From assembly GCA_900551595.1 (NCBI GenBank), contig URWR01000125.1, positions 1 through 5,159 on the forward strand: a stretch of 5,159 nt of DNA, read 5' to 3'. Source of the DNA: an uncultured Coriobacteriaceae bacterium. Its GTDB lineage: Bacteria > Actinomycetota > Coriobacteriia > Coriobacteriales > Atopobiaceae. A program made the position numbers and the translations under genes. The number at the start of each line of letters is the position of its first letter. The stretch's first letter is position 1. The notes beneath the pieces are model-generated. The model searched no databases, was not told where the DNA came from, and was given only the letters and a program-made list of their open reading frames with translations. Below are positions 1-5,036 of the stretch, piece by piece.

Positions 1-1
1 G

Positions 2-202
2 GCGGTTGGTCTCGGCTTTGTCGCAGGTATTTCTGCCATTGTATCCAGCGTCCATAATGGAGGAAATCCACTGGGAGCGTTTCTCTGCATTCTCTTTTCG
101 CTTATCTGCCTGCTCTTCTTCAGTTTATCTCAGGCCAACATGTCATTTGCCATTATCTCTATCATTTTCTTTGCTATTCCGATGCGCAAAGCCTTTATCT
201 AA
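2..202 (+). CDS. C-terminal end of an unidentified membrane protein (5' truncated by window edge)
   Basis: The frame beginning at base 2 is open for 66 codons up to the TAA at 200-202, so this is the tail of a longer gene that begins outside the window. The peptide is very hydrophobic. It shows the end of one likely membrane segment (about residues 1-16), a polar hairpin containing SSVHNGGNP, a second segment (GAFLCILFSLICLLFFSL), a short polar turn (SQANM), and a third hydrophobic stretch (SFAIISIIFFAIP), closing with the basic MRKAFI. An Arg-Lys end after the last segment would fit a cytoplasmic C-terminus by the positive-inside rule (inference). I do not recognise the family. Its 3' end faces the minus-strand gene at 245 across 42 bases in which I see no convincing terminator hairpin. 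Confidence 0.7.
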   Translation, partial: AVGLGFVAGISAIVSSVHNGGNPLGAFLCILFSLICLLFFSLSQANMSFAIISIIFFAIPMRKAFI

Positions 203-244
203 CGTAAATGTGGGATGGCGTTGCAAAGCAGACAAATCTGGAGT

Positions 245-652
245 CTAGTGCCTTTGTTGAGCCATCTGTTTGAGCTGCTCGCGCCTTTTAACGGTAAGAA
301 GTTTCTGAATATTCAGCCCTTCTTTTCTGCAGCGCATAAGCAGCTGAGCATGCCATCCCTCCTGTTCAATGGCATCATCAACCGTGTGTTTGAGTGCTGG
401 CCAAGACTCAAGGTCTCTGCGAACCTTTGCCTGTCCTGTTGAAGGCGTGTCCTGCTCAAAGTAACGATGAGCCAAAATAGTAACGTCGTCACCTGACAGA
501 AAATCCTGGCGCAAAGCATCACGACGACGGCGAGAACGTTCATTTTTAGCTGCAGTTTTGCATGCTTCACTACAAAAACGTCGGTCGATGCCACGGTGTC
601 CTACAAGCGAAAAAGGTTTGCGGCAACGAGCGCAATACCCAATACGTGCCAC
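245..652 (-). CDS. Zinc-finger protein fragment, C-x2-C-x16-C-x3-C (3' half of the split gene)
   Basis: This is a 135-codon frame from a GTG (652-650) to TAG (247-245). Near the N-terminus it has Cys7-x2-Cys10, a KPF motif, then RRFCSEAC giving Cys27-x3-Cys31, followed directly by a strongly basic run (KNERSRRRRD). This looks like a treble-clef or CGNR-like finger that would bind zinc and probably nucleic acid (inference). Residues of about 45-135 are a polar, helical tail with Trp and Leu spacing and a basic end (KRREQLKQMAQQRH). The GTG is the first possible start after the upstream TAG, and nothing resembling AGGAGG lies in front of it, so independent initiation looks poor. Expression would need reinitiation 30 bases after the upstream stop, or readthrough. 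An N-terminal finger starting only six residues into a protein is also odd for this type and fits the reading that it is the C-terminal part of a longer protein. Confidence 0.6.
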   Translation of the reverse strand: MARIGYCARCRKPFSLVGHRGIDRRFCSEACKTAAKNERSRRRRDALRQDFLSGDDVTILAHRYFEQDTPSTGQAKVRRDLESWPALKHTVDDAIEQEGWHAQLLMRCRKEGLNIQKLLTVKRREQLKQMAQQRH

Positions 653-682
653 ATCGAGCTTGCACGAGAAGTCGTACCAAAG

Positions 683-685
683 CTA
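683..685 (-). other. In-frame amber (TAG) codon between two same-phase coding regions
   Basis: The minus strand reads AGT TAG CTT TGG TAC GAC here. The frame is open for 309 codons before and 145 codons after this triplet. TAG also ends the zinc-ribbon membrane protein at 2975, so it acts as an ordinary stop in this genome and general recoding is unlikely. Single-base changes from Tyr (TAC/TAT), Gln, Lys, Glu, Leu, Ser or Trp codons could have produced it. Confidence 0.7.
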
Positions 686-1612
686 ACTGAGATAGTTATC
701 AAAGCTTAAATGGCCAGTTTTCTCATCGGCGGCAAAAACATCAACACGTGCATTTTGCAGGTGGGCAGCAACGAGCGTGTGAACAGCAGAGGCGAGTGAA
801 GGCAAGTCATTTTCATCTATGGGCTGTTCTGTGCTCAGAAGATCTACATCAGAGGAAAACTCGTAGGCACTTTTTTCTGCTGTGCTCGTACGCGAAAGTC
901 CAAAGCGCGCGGCGGCTTCAGCATCAACTTCCTCGCCAAATTCAAGCACACGGGAAAGCAAAAGGTAGTCCGAAAGAGACATTTCTTGTTCAAATGAGGC
1001 GACGATAAGATCGACCACACTGGAGCCATCTTCAAGGTCATCGCACATAAGGAAGGAATAGTTGATGCGACCACCGCGGATTTCTCGACGTACAAAGGCG
1101 GCGCCACACATCTCTTTTGCATAGTGGGATTCAACCAGGCGAGAGATGGTGAGAAGATCAAATGTTGCACCAGTTCGAGGGTTTGATACGGTGCGTTTTA
1201 CCAAATTCCCCAGCACTATCGATGCTTGCACAGGCATGCTGCCATTTACGAATTCCTGCAATACCAGTGCTAAGTTTGCGATGAGGGCAGCCGAACTCCA
1301 GGCAAACAAAGATTCGACAGTTGATGTCCCAAAGAGTGGCCCAGACTTTAGCGCGAAATCCAAAAGGGCGTTACGGAATACCTCAATGCGTCCCTGCTGT
1401 TGTGAGACACACATGGTTAGACCAAGCAGATCAAGGTCATCTTCACTGGCGGTGTTCTCGTCAGAAAACAGTGAGATTGCCGTAGGAGGAAGAGGATCAA
1501 AGCGAAAAGCCGTGCAGGATTCAAGCGGGCATGGCGTGTTGTTTGATATGGGCACTACAGCCGAGCAGGGTATTTTCCCACGTGATGTTCTGGTCTGTGC
1601 GAATGGATCCAC
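683..1612 (-). CDS. Uncharacterised protein, N-terminal part of the amber-split zinc-finger gene
   Basis: The frame gives 309 codons from GTG 1612-1610 to TAG 685-683. I prefer this GTG because GAAAGG (1625-1620) lies 7 bases upstream. In-frame GTG 1627 and TTG 1651 would add 5 or 13 residues, but the TTG has no ribosome binding site and overlaps a possible -10 element. The product has no signal peptide and no clear transmembrane helix. The N-terminal 50 residues are Pro/Ser/Thr-rich; after that come mixed helical stretches (for example ALIANLALVLQEFV), a central part with RREIRGGRINYSF, and an acidic Ser-rich region (SSDVDLLSTEQPIDENDLP). It stops abruptly at SFDNYLS. I do not recognise the domain. 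Because the zinc-finger frame continues in phase after the stop, this is likely the ligand-sensing or structural part of a larger regulator (inference). Confidence 0.65.
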   Translation of the reverse strand: MDPFAQTRTSRGKIPCSAVVPISNNTPCPLESCTAFRFDPLPPTAISLFSDENTASEDDLDLLGLTMCVSQQQGRIEVFRNALLDFALKSGPLFGTSTVESLFAWSSAALIANLALVLQEFVNGSMPVQASIVLGNLVKRTVSNPRTGATFDLLTISRLVESHYAKEMCGAAFVRREIRGGRINYSFLMCDDLEDGSSVVDLIVASFEQEMSLSDYLLLSRVLEFGEEVDAEAAARFGLSRTSTAEKSAYEFSSDVDLLSTEQPIDENDLPSLASAVHTLVAAHLQNARVDVFAADEKTGHLSFDNYLS

Positions 1613-1619
1613 GCTCTGA

Positions 1620-1625
1620 CCTTTC
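1620..1625 (-). promoter_or_regulatory. Ribosome binding site deciding the GTG 1612 start
   Basis: GAAAGG on the minus strand lies 7 bases before the GTG at 1612. It is a modest but well-spaced Shine-Dalgarno site, and the alternative upstream starts at 1627 and 1651 have weaker or no such site. Confidence 0.5.
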
Positions 1626-1642
1626 ACCTGGACGCTCTTTAA

Positions 1643-1669
1643 ACACCGCAATCATACAACGAACGGTGT
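1643..1669. repeat. Inverted repeat, 6-bp arms, flanking the possible -10 (candidate operator)
   Basis: ACACCG (1643-1648) and CGGTGT (1664-1669) are perfect inverted copies separated by 15 bases, with centres 21 bp apart, about two helical turns. The repeat brackets the TATGAT element and lies in the divergent intergenic region, a normal place for a dimeric repressor site. The arms are short, so chance occurrence is possible. Confidence 0.35.
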
Positions 1670-1678
1670 GTACCTCAG
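1651..1678 (-). promoter_or_regulatory. Possible promoter of the minus-strand zinc-finger gene
   Basis: TATGAT (1656-1651, minus strand) matches five of six bases of the -10 consensus. A weak -35 candidate, CTGAGG (1678-1673), sits 16 bases upstream. Transcription would begin near 1645 and leave a leader of about 30 bases before GTG 1612, which agrees with the chosen start. The -35 match is poor, so the assignment rests mainly on the -10 and its position. Confidence 0.35.
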
Positions 1679-1708
1679 GGTAGCACTGAAAGGCAAGTGG
1701 AGGCTTTT

Positions 1709-1924
1709 ATGAAATGCAGTATCTGCGGTAAAGTATCGCCAGATTACTGCACGTTCTGCTCGGTATGTGGGGCAAAGCTTGAAGTAGTTGGCGAGGACGT
1801 ACGTTCAAAGGAAGCTCTAGAAATGCAAGCGTTACCTGGAGATCCTTTACGTCCGCAGGAGCGTGTTACGCGAGAAGTGCAACAACGCTCGAGTCAATTA
1901 CAAATGCCGAGAAACGTCCAGTAA
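1709..1924 (+). CDS. Small free zinc-ribbon protein, 71 aa
   Basis: The start is ATG 1709, with GGAGG (1699-1703) five bases upstream; the in-frame GTG at 1697 would place this site at or just after the start and is not favoured. The first 23 residues form a zinc ribbon: Cys3-x2-Cys6-Gly and Cys17-x2-Cys20-Gly, with an extra Cys14. The fold resembles the short zinc-ribbon domains found at the N-termini of many bacterial membrane proteins. The remaining 48 residues are charged and Gln/Arg-rich, with no membrane segment, so the product should be soluble and cytoplasmic. It stands first in a likely operon, 43 bases before a second zinc-ribbon gene, and could be a partner or a shortened paralogue of it (inference). 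No function can be assigned. Confidence 0.75.
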   Translation: MKCSICGKVSPDYCTFCSVCGAKLEVVGEDVRSKEALEMQALPGDPLRPQERVTREVQQRSSQLQMPRNVQ

Positions 1925-1956
1925 TCGCACATCTGTTCAAAGATGAGCAAGCTAAC

Positions 1957-1962
1957 AAGGAG
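1957..1962 (+). promoter_or_regulatory. Ribosome binding site of the zinc-ribbon membrane protein
   Basis: AAGGAG lies five bases before ATG 1968. It is a strong Shine-Dalgarno match that fixes the start, leaving the zinc-binding cysteines at residues 3 and 6. Confidence 0.75.
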
Positions 1963-1967
1963 AGCTC

Positions 1968-2975
1968 ATGTACTGCAAGCAATGTGGGAAACAAATATCT
2001 GATGATGTGAAATTCTGTCCCAGGTGCGGCGCTGCTGTGGGCGTGGGCACGAATGAAGCAAACGCCACATCTCGTGCCCAGATTACGAGTGACGCGCCGA
2101 GTACCACTCCGATGTCGGGTGGCATTGCTGAGCAGGTAAACAGTTCTAAGCAACACAGTCGTAGACGCATGCCAATGGTGCTCATCATCATCCTCGTTAC
2201 GCTTGCTCTTGCCAGCGCTGCATTTGCTGCAGTCTACATCTACACCACCTATATCGCTCCAGCTCAGGAGGGGCAGCCTGCTCAGGTAGAGCCGGAGGCT
2301 GATGAAAACAACGAAACAGCAGAAGAACCGGTGGAAGAGCCAGCAGAGGAACCCGAGGAGCCTGATACCACATCGGAGGAGCGCGAACAGCGCGCTGTCT
2401 ATGATGGGATTCTGAATGAATACCAGGATTCGCAGGCACAGGGATGGTCAAATGCATCAGAGTCTAGCCTTTCCGATCTCTCATCTCTCGGTCTCATTGT
2501 GGATACGCAGCAAGATATGAATACAGGTCTTAGCTACGACACGCTTGAGAGTGGAACAGTTAGCTATGCCTATACCGACCTCGGCAATGATGGTGTGCTC
2601 GATCTGGTAATTGGTGTTGTGCAAGATGATGGGAACTATCAGGTAATAGGGCTCTTCTCAACCGATGGGACCACCACAACATCTCTGATGAATGGTGATA
2701 TTACGGCGCGGTCGTGGTGGTACGTTCTCGATGACGGGACTATTCTCAACAGTCAAACTAGTGGCGCATCTTCTCAGAATCTTCTCGTTTATACCGTAAT
2801 GAATGGGCAGCTTACTCCAGATCGATCTGCTTATCTGCAAGATGGCAAATTCCTTTCGTGGAATTCAGACCCGTCTGTTCAGGAAGATCCACAGACCGCG
2901 TATCAGGAGATTGAGAATGCTCCTCGTGCTACCCTTGATTGGCAGCCGCTTGATGAGTTTGAACCAGAAGCATAG
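1968..2975 (+). CDS. Zinc-ribbon membrane-anchored protein with acidic linker and C-terminal domain, 335 aa
   Basis: The layout is clear. Residues 1-24 form a zinc ribbon (Cys3-x2-Cys6-Gly, Cys17-x2-Cys20-Gly). Residues 25-67 are a polar linker ending in a basic stop-transfer-like stretch (KQHSRRR). Residues 69-91 are one transmembrane helix (VLIIILVTLALASAAFAAVY). Residues 101-140 are rich in Glu and Pro, and a globular domain follows to 335. The basic side before the helix predicts an N-terminus inside and a C-terminal domain outside. In that domain, residues 204-212 (DLGNDGVLD) followed by LVIG resemble the calcium loop of VCBS/FG-GAP-like repeats, with Gly in one position usually acidic. 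The zinc ribbon suggests cytoplasmic protein contact or zinc sensing linked to an outer domain (inference). It lies 43 bases after the small zinc-ribbon gene and 54 bases before the carboxypeptidase. It ends in TAG. The specific function is unknown. Confidence 0.8.
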   Translation: MYCKQCGKQISDDVKFCPRCGAAVGVGTNEANATSRAQITSDAPSTTPMSGGIAEQVNSSKQHSRRRMPMVLIIILVTLALASAAFAAVYIYTTYIAPAQEGQPAQVEPEADENNETAEEPVEEPAEEPEEPDTTSEEREQRAVYDGILNEYQDSQAQGWSNASESSLSDLSSLGLIVDTQQDMNTGLSYDTLESGTVSYAYTDLGNDGVLDLVIGVVQDDGNYQVIGLFSTDGTTTTSLMNGDITARSWWYVLDDGTILNSQTSGASSQNLLVYTVMNGQLTPDRSAYLQDGKFLSWNSDPSVQEDPQTAYQEIENAPRATLDWQPLDEFEPEA

Positions 2976-3013
2976 GCCTGCAAGCTGATTAAAAATTGCG
3001 TTGATTGAGATGC

Positions 3014-3019
3014 AAGGAG
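3014..3019 (+). promoter_or_regulatory. Ribosome binding site of the S10 peptidase gene
   Basis: AAGGAG lies 10 bases before ATG 3030, followed by GAGAG, so the effective spacing could be shorter. It supports the ATG 3030 start. Confidence 0.6.
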
Positions 3020-3029
3020 AGAGAAAACG

Positions 3030-4535
3030 ATGGATACTCAAGAGACGAACGTAAAGGCTCAACAGGGTGTGACACCTGAGGTTTCTCCTATTTCAGATTC
3101 ATCTGACTCCCGCCTTGTGACACCTGCTCCTTCGAGTAAAGACTTGATGTGGTGTGTTGGCTCAAAATCTATGAACTATACTGCTACGGCTTCTCATATC
3201 GATGTTTTGAGCGATACGGGCAGCTTGCTCGGCAAAATGTTTTCGGTGGCCTATGTGAAGGACGGTGGGCCTCAGGATGTTGCGCAACGTCCCGTAACGT
3301 TTTGCTATAACGGAGGACCGGGTAGCTCTTCGGTTCCTATTAACTTTGGCGGTATCGGACCACGTCGAGTAAAGACCAATGGAACCAAGCATCTGAGCCT
3401 GCCAGCTGTCACAGAAGACAACCCGTCCACGCTGCTTTGCCAGAGCGATCTTGTCTTTCTCGATGCATTGGGAACGGGGTATTCGACCATAGCGCACGAC
3501 GTAGATCCGGCCACACTGTGGAATATCGACGGGGATGCAGATGCATTTTGCCGTGCCATTATTGCTTGGCTCGATGCAAACAATCGCTGGGGTTCTCCGG
3601 TTTATCTGTTTGGTGAGTCATATGGCACCATCCGCAATTCTGTTCTTATGCGCCTTTTAGGAGAAAAGGGCGTCCCGGTACGTGGTGTTGTCATGTTGTC
3701 TGCTCTGTTCGATTGGGTACAGACACTGCCCGGTGAGGATCTCTACTATTTGGGCATGCTGCCCACCTATGCTGCAACAGCAAAGTATTTTGGGCGTGCT
3801 GGAGCAGAGGTAGATGAAGAAACCTGGTTTAACGATGCCATGGAGTTTACCGAGACCGTATATGCAACGGCCCTGCTGCGTGGCGATAGACTTTCTGCTG
3901 AGAAAAAGTCTGAGGTTGCCGAGCAAATGTCAGAGCTTATCGGACTTCCTGCAGAGCTGATTGAGCAGCATAACTTACGCATCGATCTGGTTACGTTCCG
4001 CCGTAATATTGTTGCTGATAAAGGGCTTGTTGCGGGCCGTTTGGATACACGATTTACGACAGCAGCGCCTCTTCCGGTGCAGAATTCTGCAGGATTCTTT
4101 GCCAGCGAAGATCCAGCGGATGATGCGGTGGAATCTGTTTGGGCCACTGCGTTCCGTGCCTTCTTGCACGAGATTGGTTATAAGGGCGCGCCGATATATC
4201 TCTCACAAAACTATGCAGTTGTTAACCGCTCCTGGAAGTGGCAGCATATGGAGCCTGGTATCGATCAAGTTGTTCCAGCTCCAAATGTAACGTATGACAT
4301 CGCCGTTGCCTTAAAGCGCAACCCCACCATGCGAATTGCTGTATTGGGAGGTCGCTATGATGCTGCAACGACCTATTGGAACGCTCTACATGATTTCTCA
4401 TGCATGTTCTTGCCGCCCGAGCTTAAAGAGCGCATAACGTTCCATCTGTATAGCTGTGGACACATGGCATATGTTGATGAGCCAACACTTAAACAGATGA
4501 GCAAAGACATGGAGGCGTTCTACGCAGAAATGTAA
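3030..4535 (+). CDS. S10-family serine carboxypeptidase-like peptidase, 501 aa
   Basis: Peptidase family S10 enzymes (alpha/beta hydrolase fold) remove residues from peptide C-termini. The hallmark motifs are present: YNGGPGSSS (about 93-101), which supplies the oxyanion hole; FLDALGTGYS (143-152), the bacterial form of the family's D-P-x-G-x-G-F/Y-S motif; GESYGT with nucleophile Ser197; GGRYD with Asp444; and SCGHMAYVDEP with His478. The triad is complete in the right order and spacing, with a long cap region of about 240 residues between Ser and Asp. The length is usual for the family. There is no signal peptide: the first 40 residues are polar and Ser/Thr/Pro-rich. The enzyme is therefore probably cytoplasmic, unlike many family members, which are secreted, periplasmic or vacuolar. 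Its position downstream of the zinc-ribbon membrane gene suggests cotranscription. Substrates are not readable from the sequence. Confidence 0.92.
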   Translation: MDTQETNVKAQQGVTPEVSPISDSSDSRLVTPAPSSKDLMWCVGSKSMNYTATASHIDVLSDTGSLLGKMFSVAYVKDGGPQDVAQRPVTFCYNGGPGSSSVPINFGGIGPRRVKTNGTKHLSLPAVTEDNPSTLLCQSDLVFLDALGTGYSTIAHDVDPATLWNIDGDADAFCRAIIAWLDANNRWGSPVYLFGESYGTIRNSVLMRLLGEKGVPVRGVVMLSALFDWVQTLPGEDLYYLGMLPTYAATAKYFGRAGAEVDEETWFNDAMEFTETVYATALLRGDRLSAEKKSEVAEQMSELIGLPAELIEQHNLRIDLVTFRRNIVADKGLVAGRLDTRFTTAAPLPVQNSAGFFASEDPADDAVESVWATAFRAFLHEIGYKGAPIYLSQNYAVVNRSWKWQHMEPGIDQVVPAPNVTYDIAVALKRNPTMRIAVLGGRYDAATTYWNALHDFSCMFLPPELKERITFHLYSCGHMAYVDEPTLKQMSKDMEAFYAEM

Positions 4536-4561
4536 AGGCTTCTTCCGTTTGTCGAGTCTTT
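4534..4561 (+). terminator. Weak possible terminator after the S10 gene
   Basis: AAAGGCTT (4534-4541, overlapping the stop codon) can pair with GAGTCTTT (4554-4561) using two G-U pairs, around a 12-base loop. There is no following T-run beyond the stem itself, so it is a poor intrinsic terminator and partial readthrough to the next gene is possible. Confidence 0.2.
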
Positions 4562-4563
4562 AC

Positions 4564-4592
4564 TTAGCCAATGCATTTTCTTGCGCTGTAAT
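4564..4592 (+). promoter_or_regulatory. Possible promoter of the small zf-TFIIB gene
   Basis: TGTAAT (4587-4592) matches five of six -10 consensus bases. TTAGCC (4564-4569), 17 bases upstream, is a weak -35. Transcription would start near 4600, about 35 bases before the TTG start at 4634, which suits a short leader. It falls in the 98-base gap after the peptidase gene. Confidence 0.35.
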
Positions 4593-4622
4593 AGGGTACA
4601 GAACAAGCGTTGACCCCGATGA

Positions 4623-4628
4623 AAGGAG
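4623..4628 (+). promoter_or_regulatory. Ribosome binding site deciding the TTG 4634 start
   Basis: AAGGAG lies five bases before TTG 4634. It overlaps the coding sequence that would result from the in-frame ATG 4619 or TTG 4610, neither of which has its own site, so the later TTG is the better start. Confidence 0.65.
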
Positions 4629-4633
4629 CCACG

Positions 4634-4942
4634 TTGAAGTGTCCTGTATGTAAAGATGTCACGCTGCTCATGAGCGAAAAAAATGGCGTTGAAATTGACT
4701 ACTGCCCAGAGTGTCGTGGAATTTGGCTTGATCGAGGGGAGCTCGATAAAATAATGGATCGCGCACGCGGTGTGCGAGATTCTTATGACGAGGAATTTCA
4801 GAGTCATAGAAGTGATGATCGCTATGATCAAAAGTCTCGTGAACATCGGGAAAGCGCCTACGATTACGATAAGAAGGGTAGGCGCAAGAAGAGTCCCGCT
4901 TCGGCTCTAAGCGATATTCTTGAGATCTTTAGTGGGGAATAA
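4634..4942 (+). CDS. Small zf-TFIIB-type zinc-ribbon protein, 102 aa
   Basis: Starting at TTG 4634 the protein begins MKCPVC, as is usual for this family, and is 102 residues long. The zinc site is Cys3-x2-Cys6 and Cys24-x2-Cys27, embedded in the family signature IDYCPECRGIWLDRGELDKI (residues 21-40) of zf-TFIIB (Pfam PF13453) proteins. Such proteins are common small bacterial cytoplasmic proteins whose role is unsettled; the resemblance to the TFIIB ribbon does not by itself prove a role in transcription. Residues of about 42-85 are a highly charged Asp/Arg/Tyr/Lys-rich, probably disordered linker, ending in a basic cluster (KKGRRKK). A short hydrophobic helix follows at the C-terminus (ASALSDILEIFSGE), which may be a docking motif (inference). 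It is probably transcribed alone, or partly by readthrough from the peptidase, and ends at a strong terminator. Confidence 0.88.
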   Translation: MKCPVCKDVTLLMSEKNGVEIDYCPECRGIWLDRGELDKIMDRARGVRDSYDEEFQSHRSDDRYDQKSREHRESAYDYDKKGRRKKSPASALSDILEIFSGE

Positions 4943-4970
4943 CTGTTACATCAACTTATAGGCAGCGTGA

Positions 4971-5003
4971 GAGGCTTGCACATTGGTTGTGTAAGCCTCT
5001 TTT
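4971..5003 (+). terminator. Strong rho-independent terminator after the zf-TFIIB gene
   Basis: GAGGCTTGCACA (4971-4982) pairs with TGTGTAAGCCTC (4988-4999) as a 12-bp stem with a single G-U pair and a five-base loop (TTGGT). TTTTC follows directly. It lies 28 bases after the TAA of the small zinc-ribbon gene. On the minus strand the stem is not followed by a T-run, so it probably ends only the + strand transcript. Confidence 0.88.
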
Positions 5004-5036
5004 CATTATGCGCAGTGTAAACTCCCCATATAACTA

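Larger units (their letters stand above)
245..1612 (-). pseudogene. Probable single zinc-finger gene split by an in-frame amber codon
   Basis: The two minus-strand reading frames listed separately (683-1612 and 245-652) are in the same phase. The first ends in TAG (683-685) and the next 10 codons (LWYDFSCKLD) run without another stop into the zinc-finger frame. Replacing the TAG with a sense codon gives one uninterrupted frame of 455 codons: an N-terminal region of about 309 residues, then a Cys4 finger (Cys at combined codons 327, 330, 347, 351), then an Arg-rich and helical tail. A long N-terminal domain joined to a C-terminal finger of the C..C...F...RFCS...C type recalls the layout of CGNR/ABATE-like zinc-finger proteins; this is inference from pattern, not a database match. 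The downstream half lacks a ribosome binding site. The rest of the frame is intact, so any inactivation would be recent, or the stop may be read through or be a sequencing error. Confidence 0.6.

Noticed and set aside
6..248. + strand open frame starting at ATG 6
   Set aside because: The overlapping frame from base 2 gives a clearly membrane-like peptide ending at TAA 202. The ATG 6 frame has mixed, Cys/Ser-rich composition typical of a shadow.
683..685. Amber codon read as pyrrolysine or genome-wide recoded TAG
   Set aside because: TAG ends the 335-aa gene at 2975 and the frames at 245 and 5037 in the normal way, and no pyrrolysine genes or suppressor tRNA are visible in the window.
1146..1619. 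Long + strand open frame (157 codons) opposite the split gene
   Set aside because: It lies entirely antisense to the minus-strand frame, has no good ribosome binding site, and its Ser/Arg-rich low-complexity translation is that of a shadow frame.
1521..1655. Minus-strand ATG at 1655 opening a 44-codon frame (MIAVFKERPG...) overlapping the start of the split gene
   Set aside because: It lacks a ribosome binding site, overlaps the likely -10 element, and ends soon in TGA. I considered a frameshift between it and the long frame, but the long frame has its own spaced site before GTG 1612.
3767..4147. Minus-strand open frame of 126 codons within the S10 gene
   Set aside because: The + strand carries an intact S10 peptidase with all catalytic motifs, and the minus-strand translation is Ser/Ala-rich with no recognisable domain.
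4610..4633. Upstream starts TTG 4610 and ATG 4619 for the zf-TFIIB gene
   Set aside because: Neither has a ribosome binding site, while AAGGAG sits five bases before TTG 4634 and the protein then begins MKCPVC as expected for the family.
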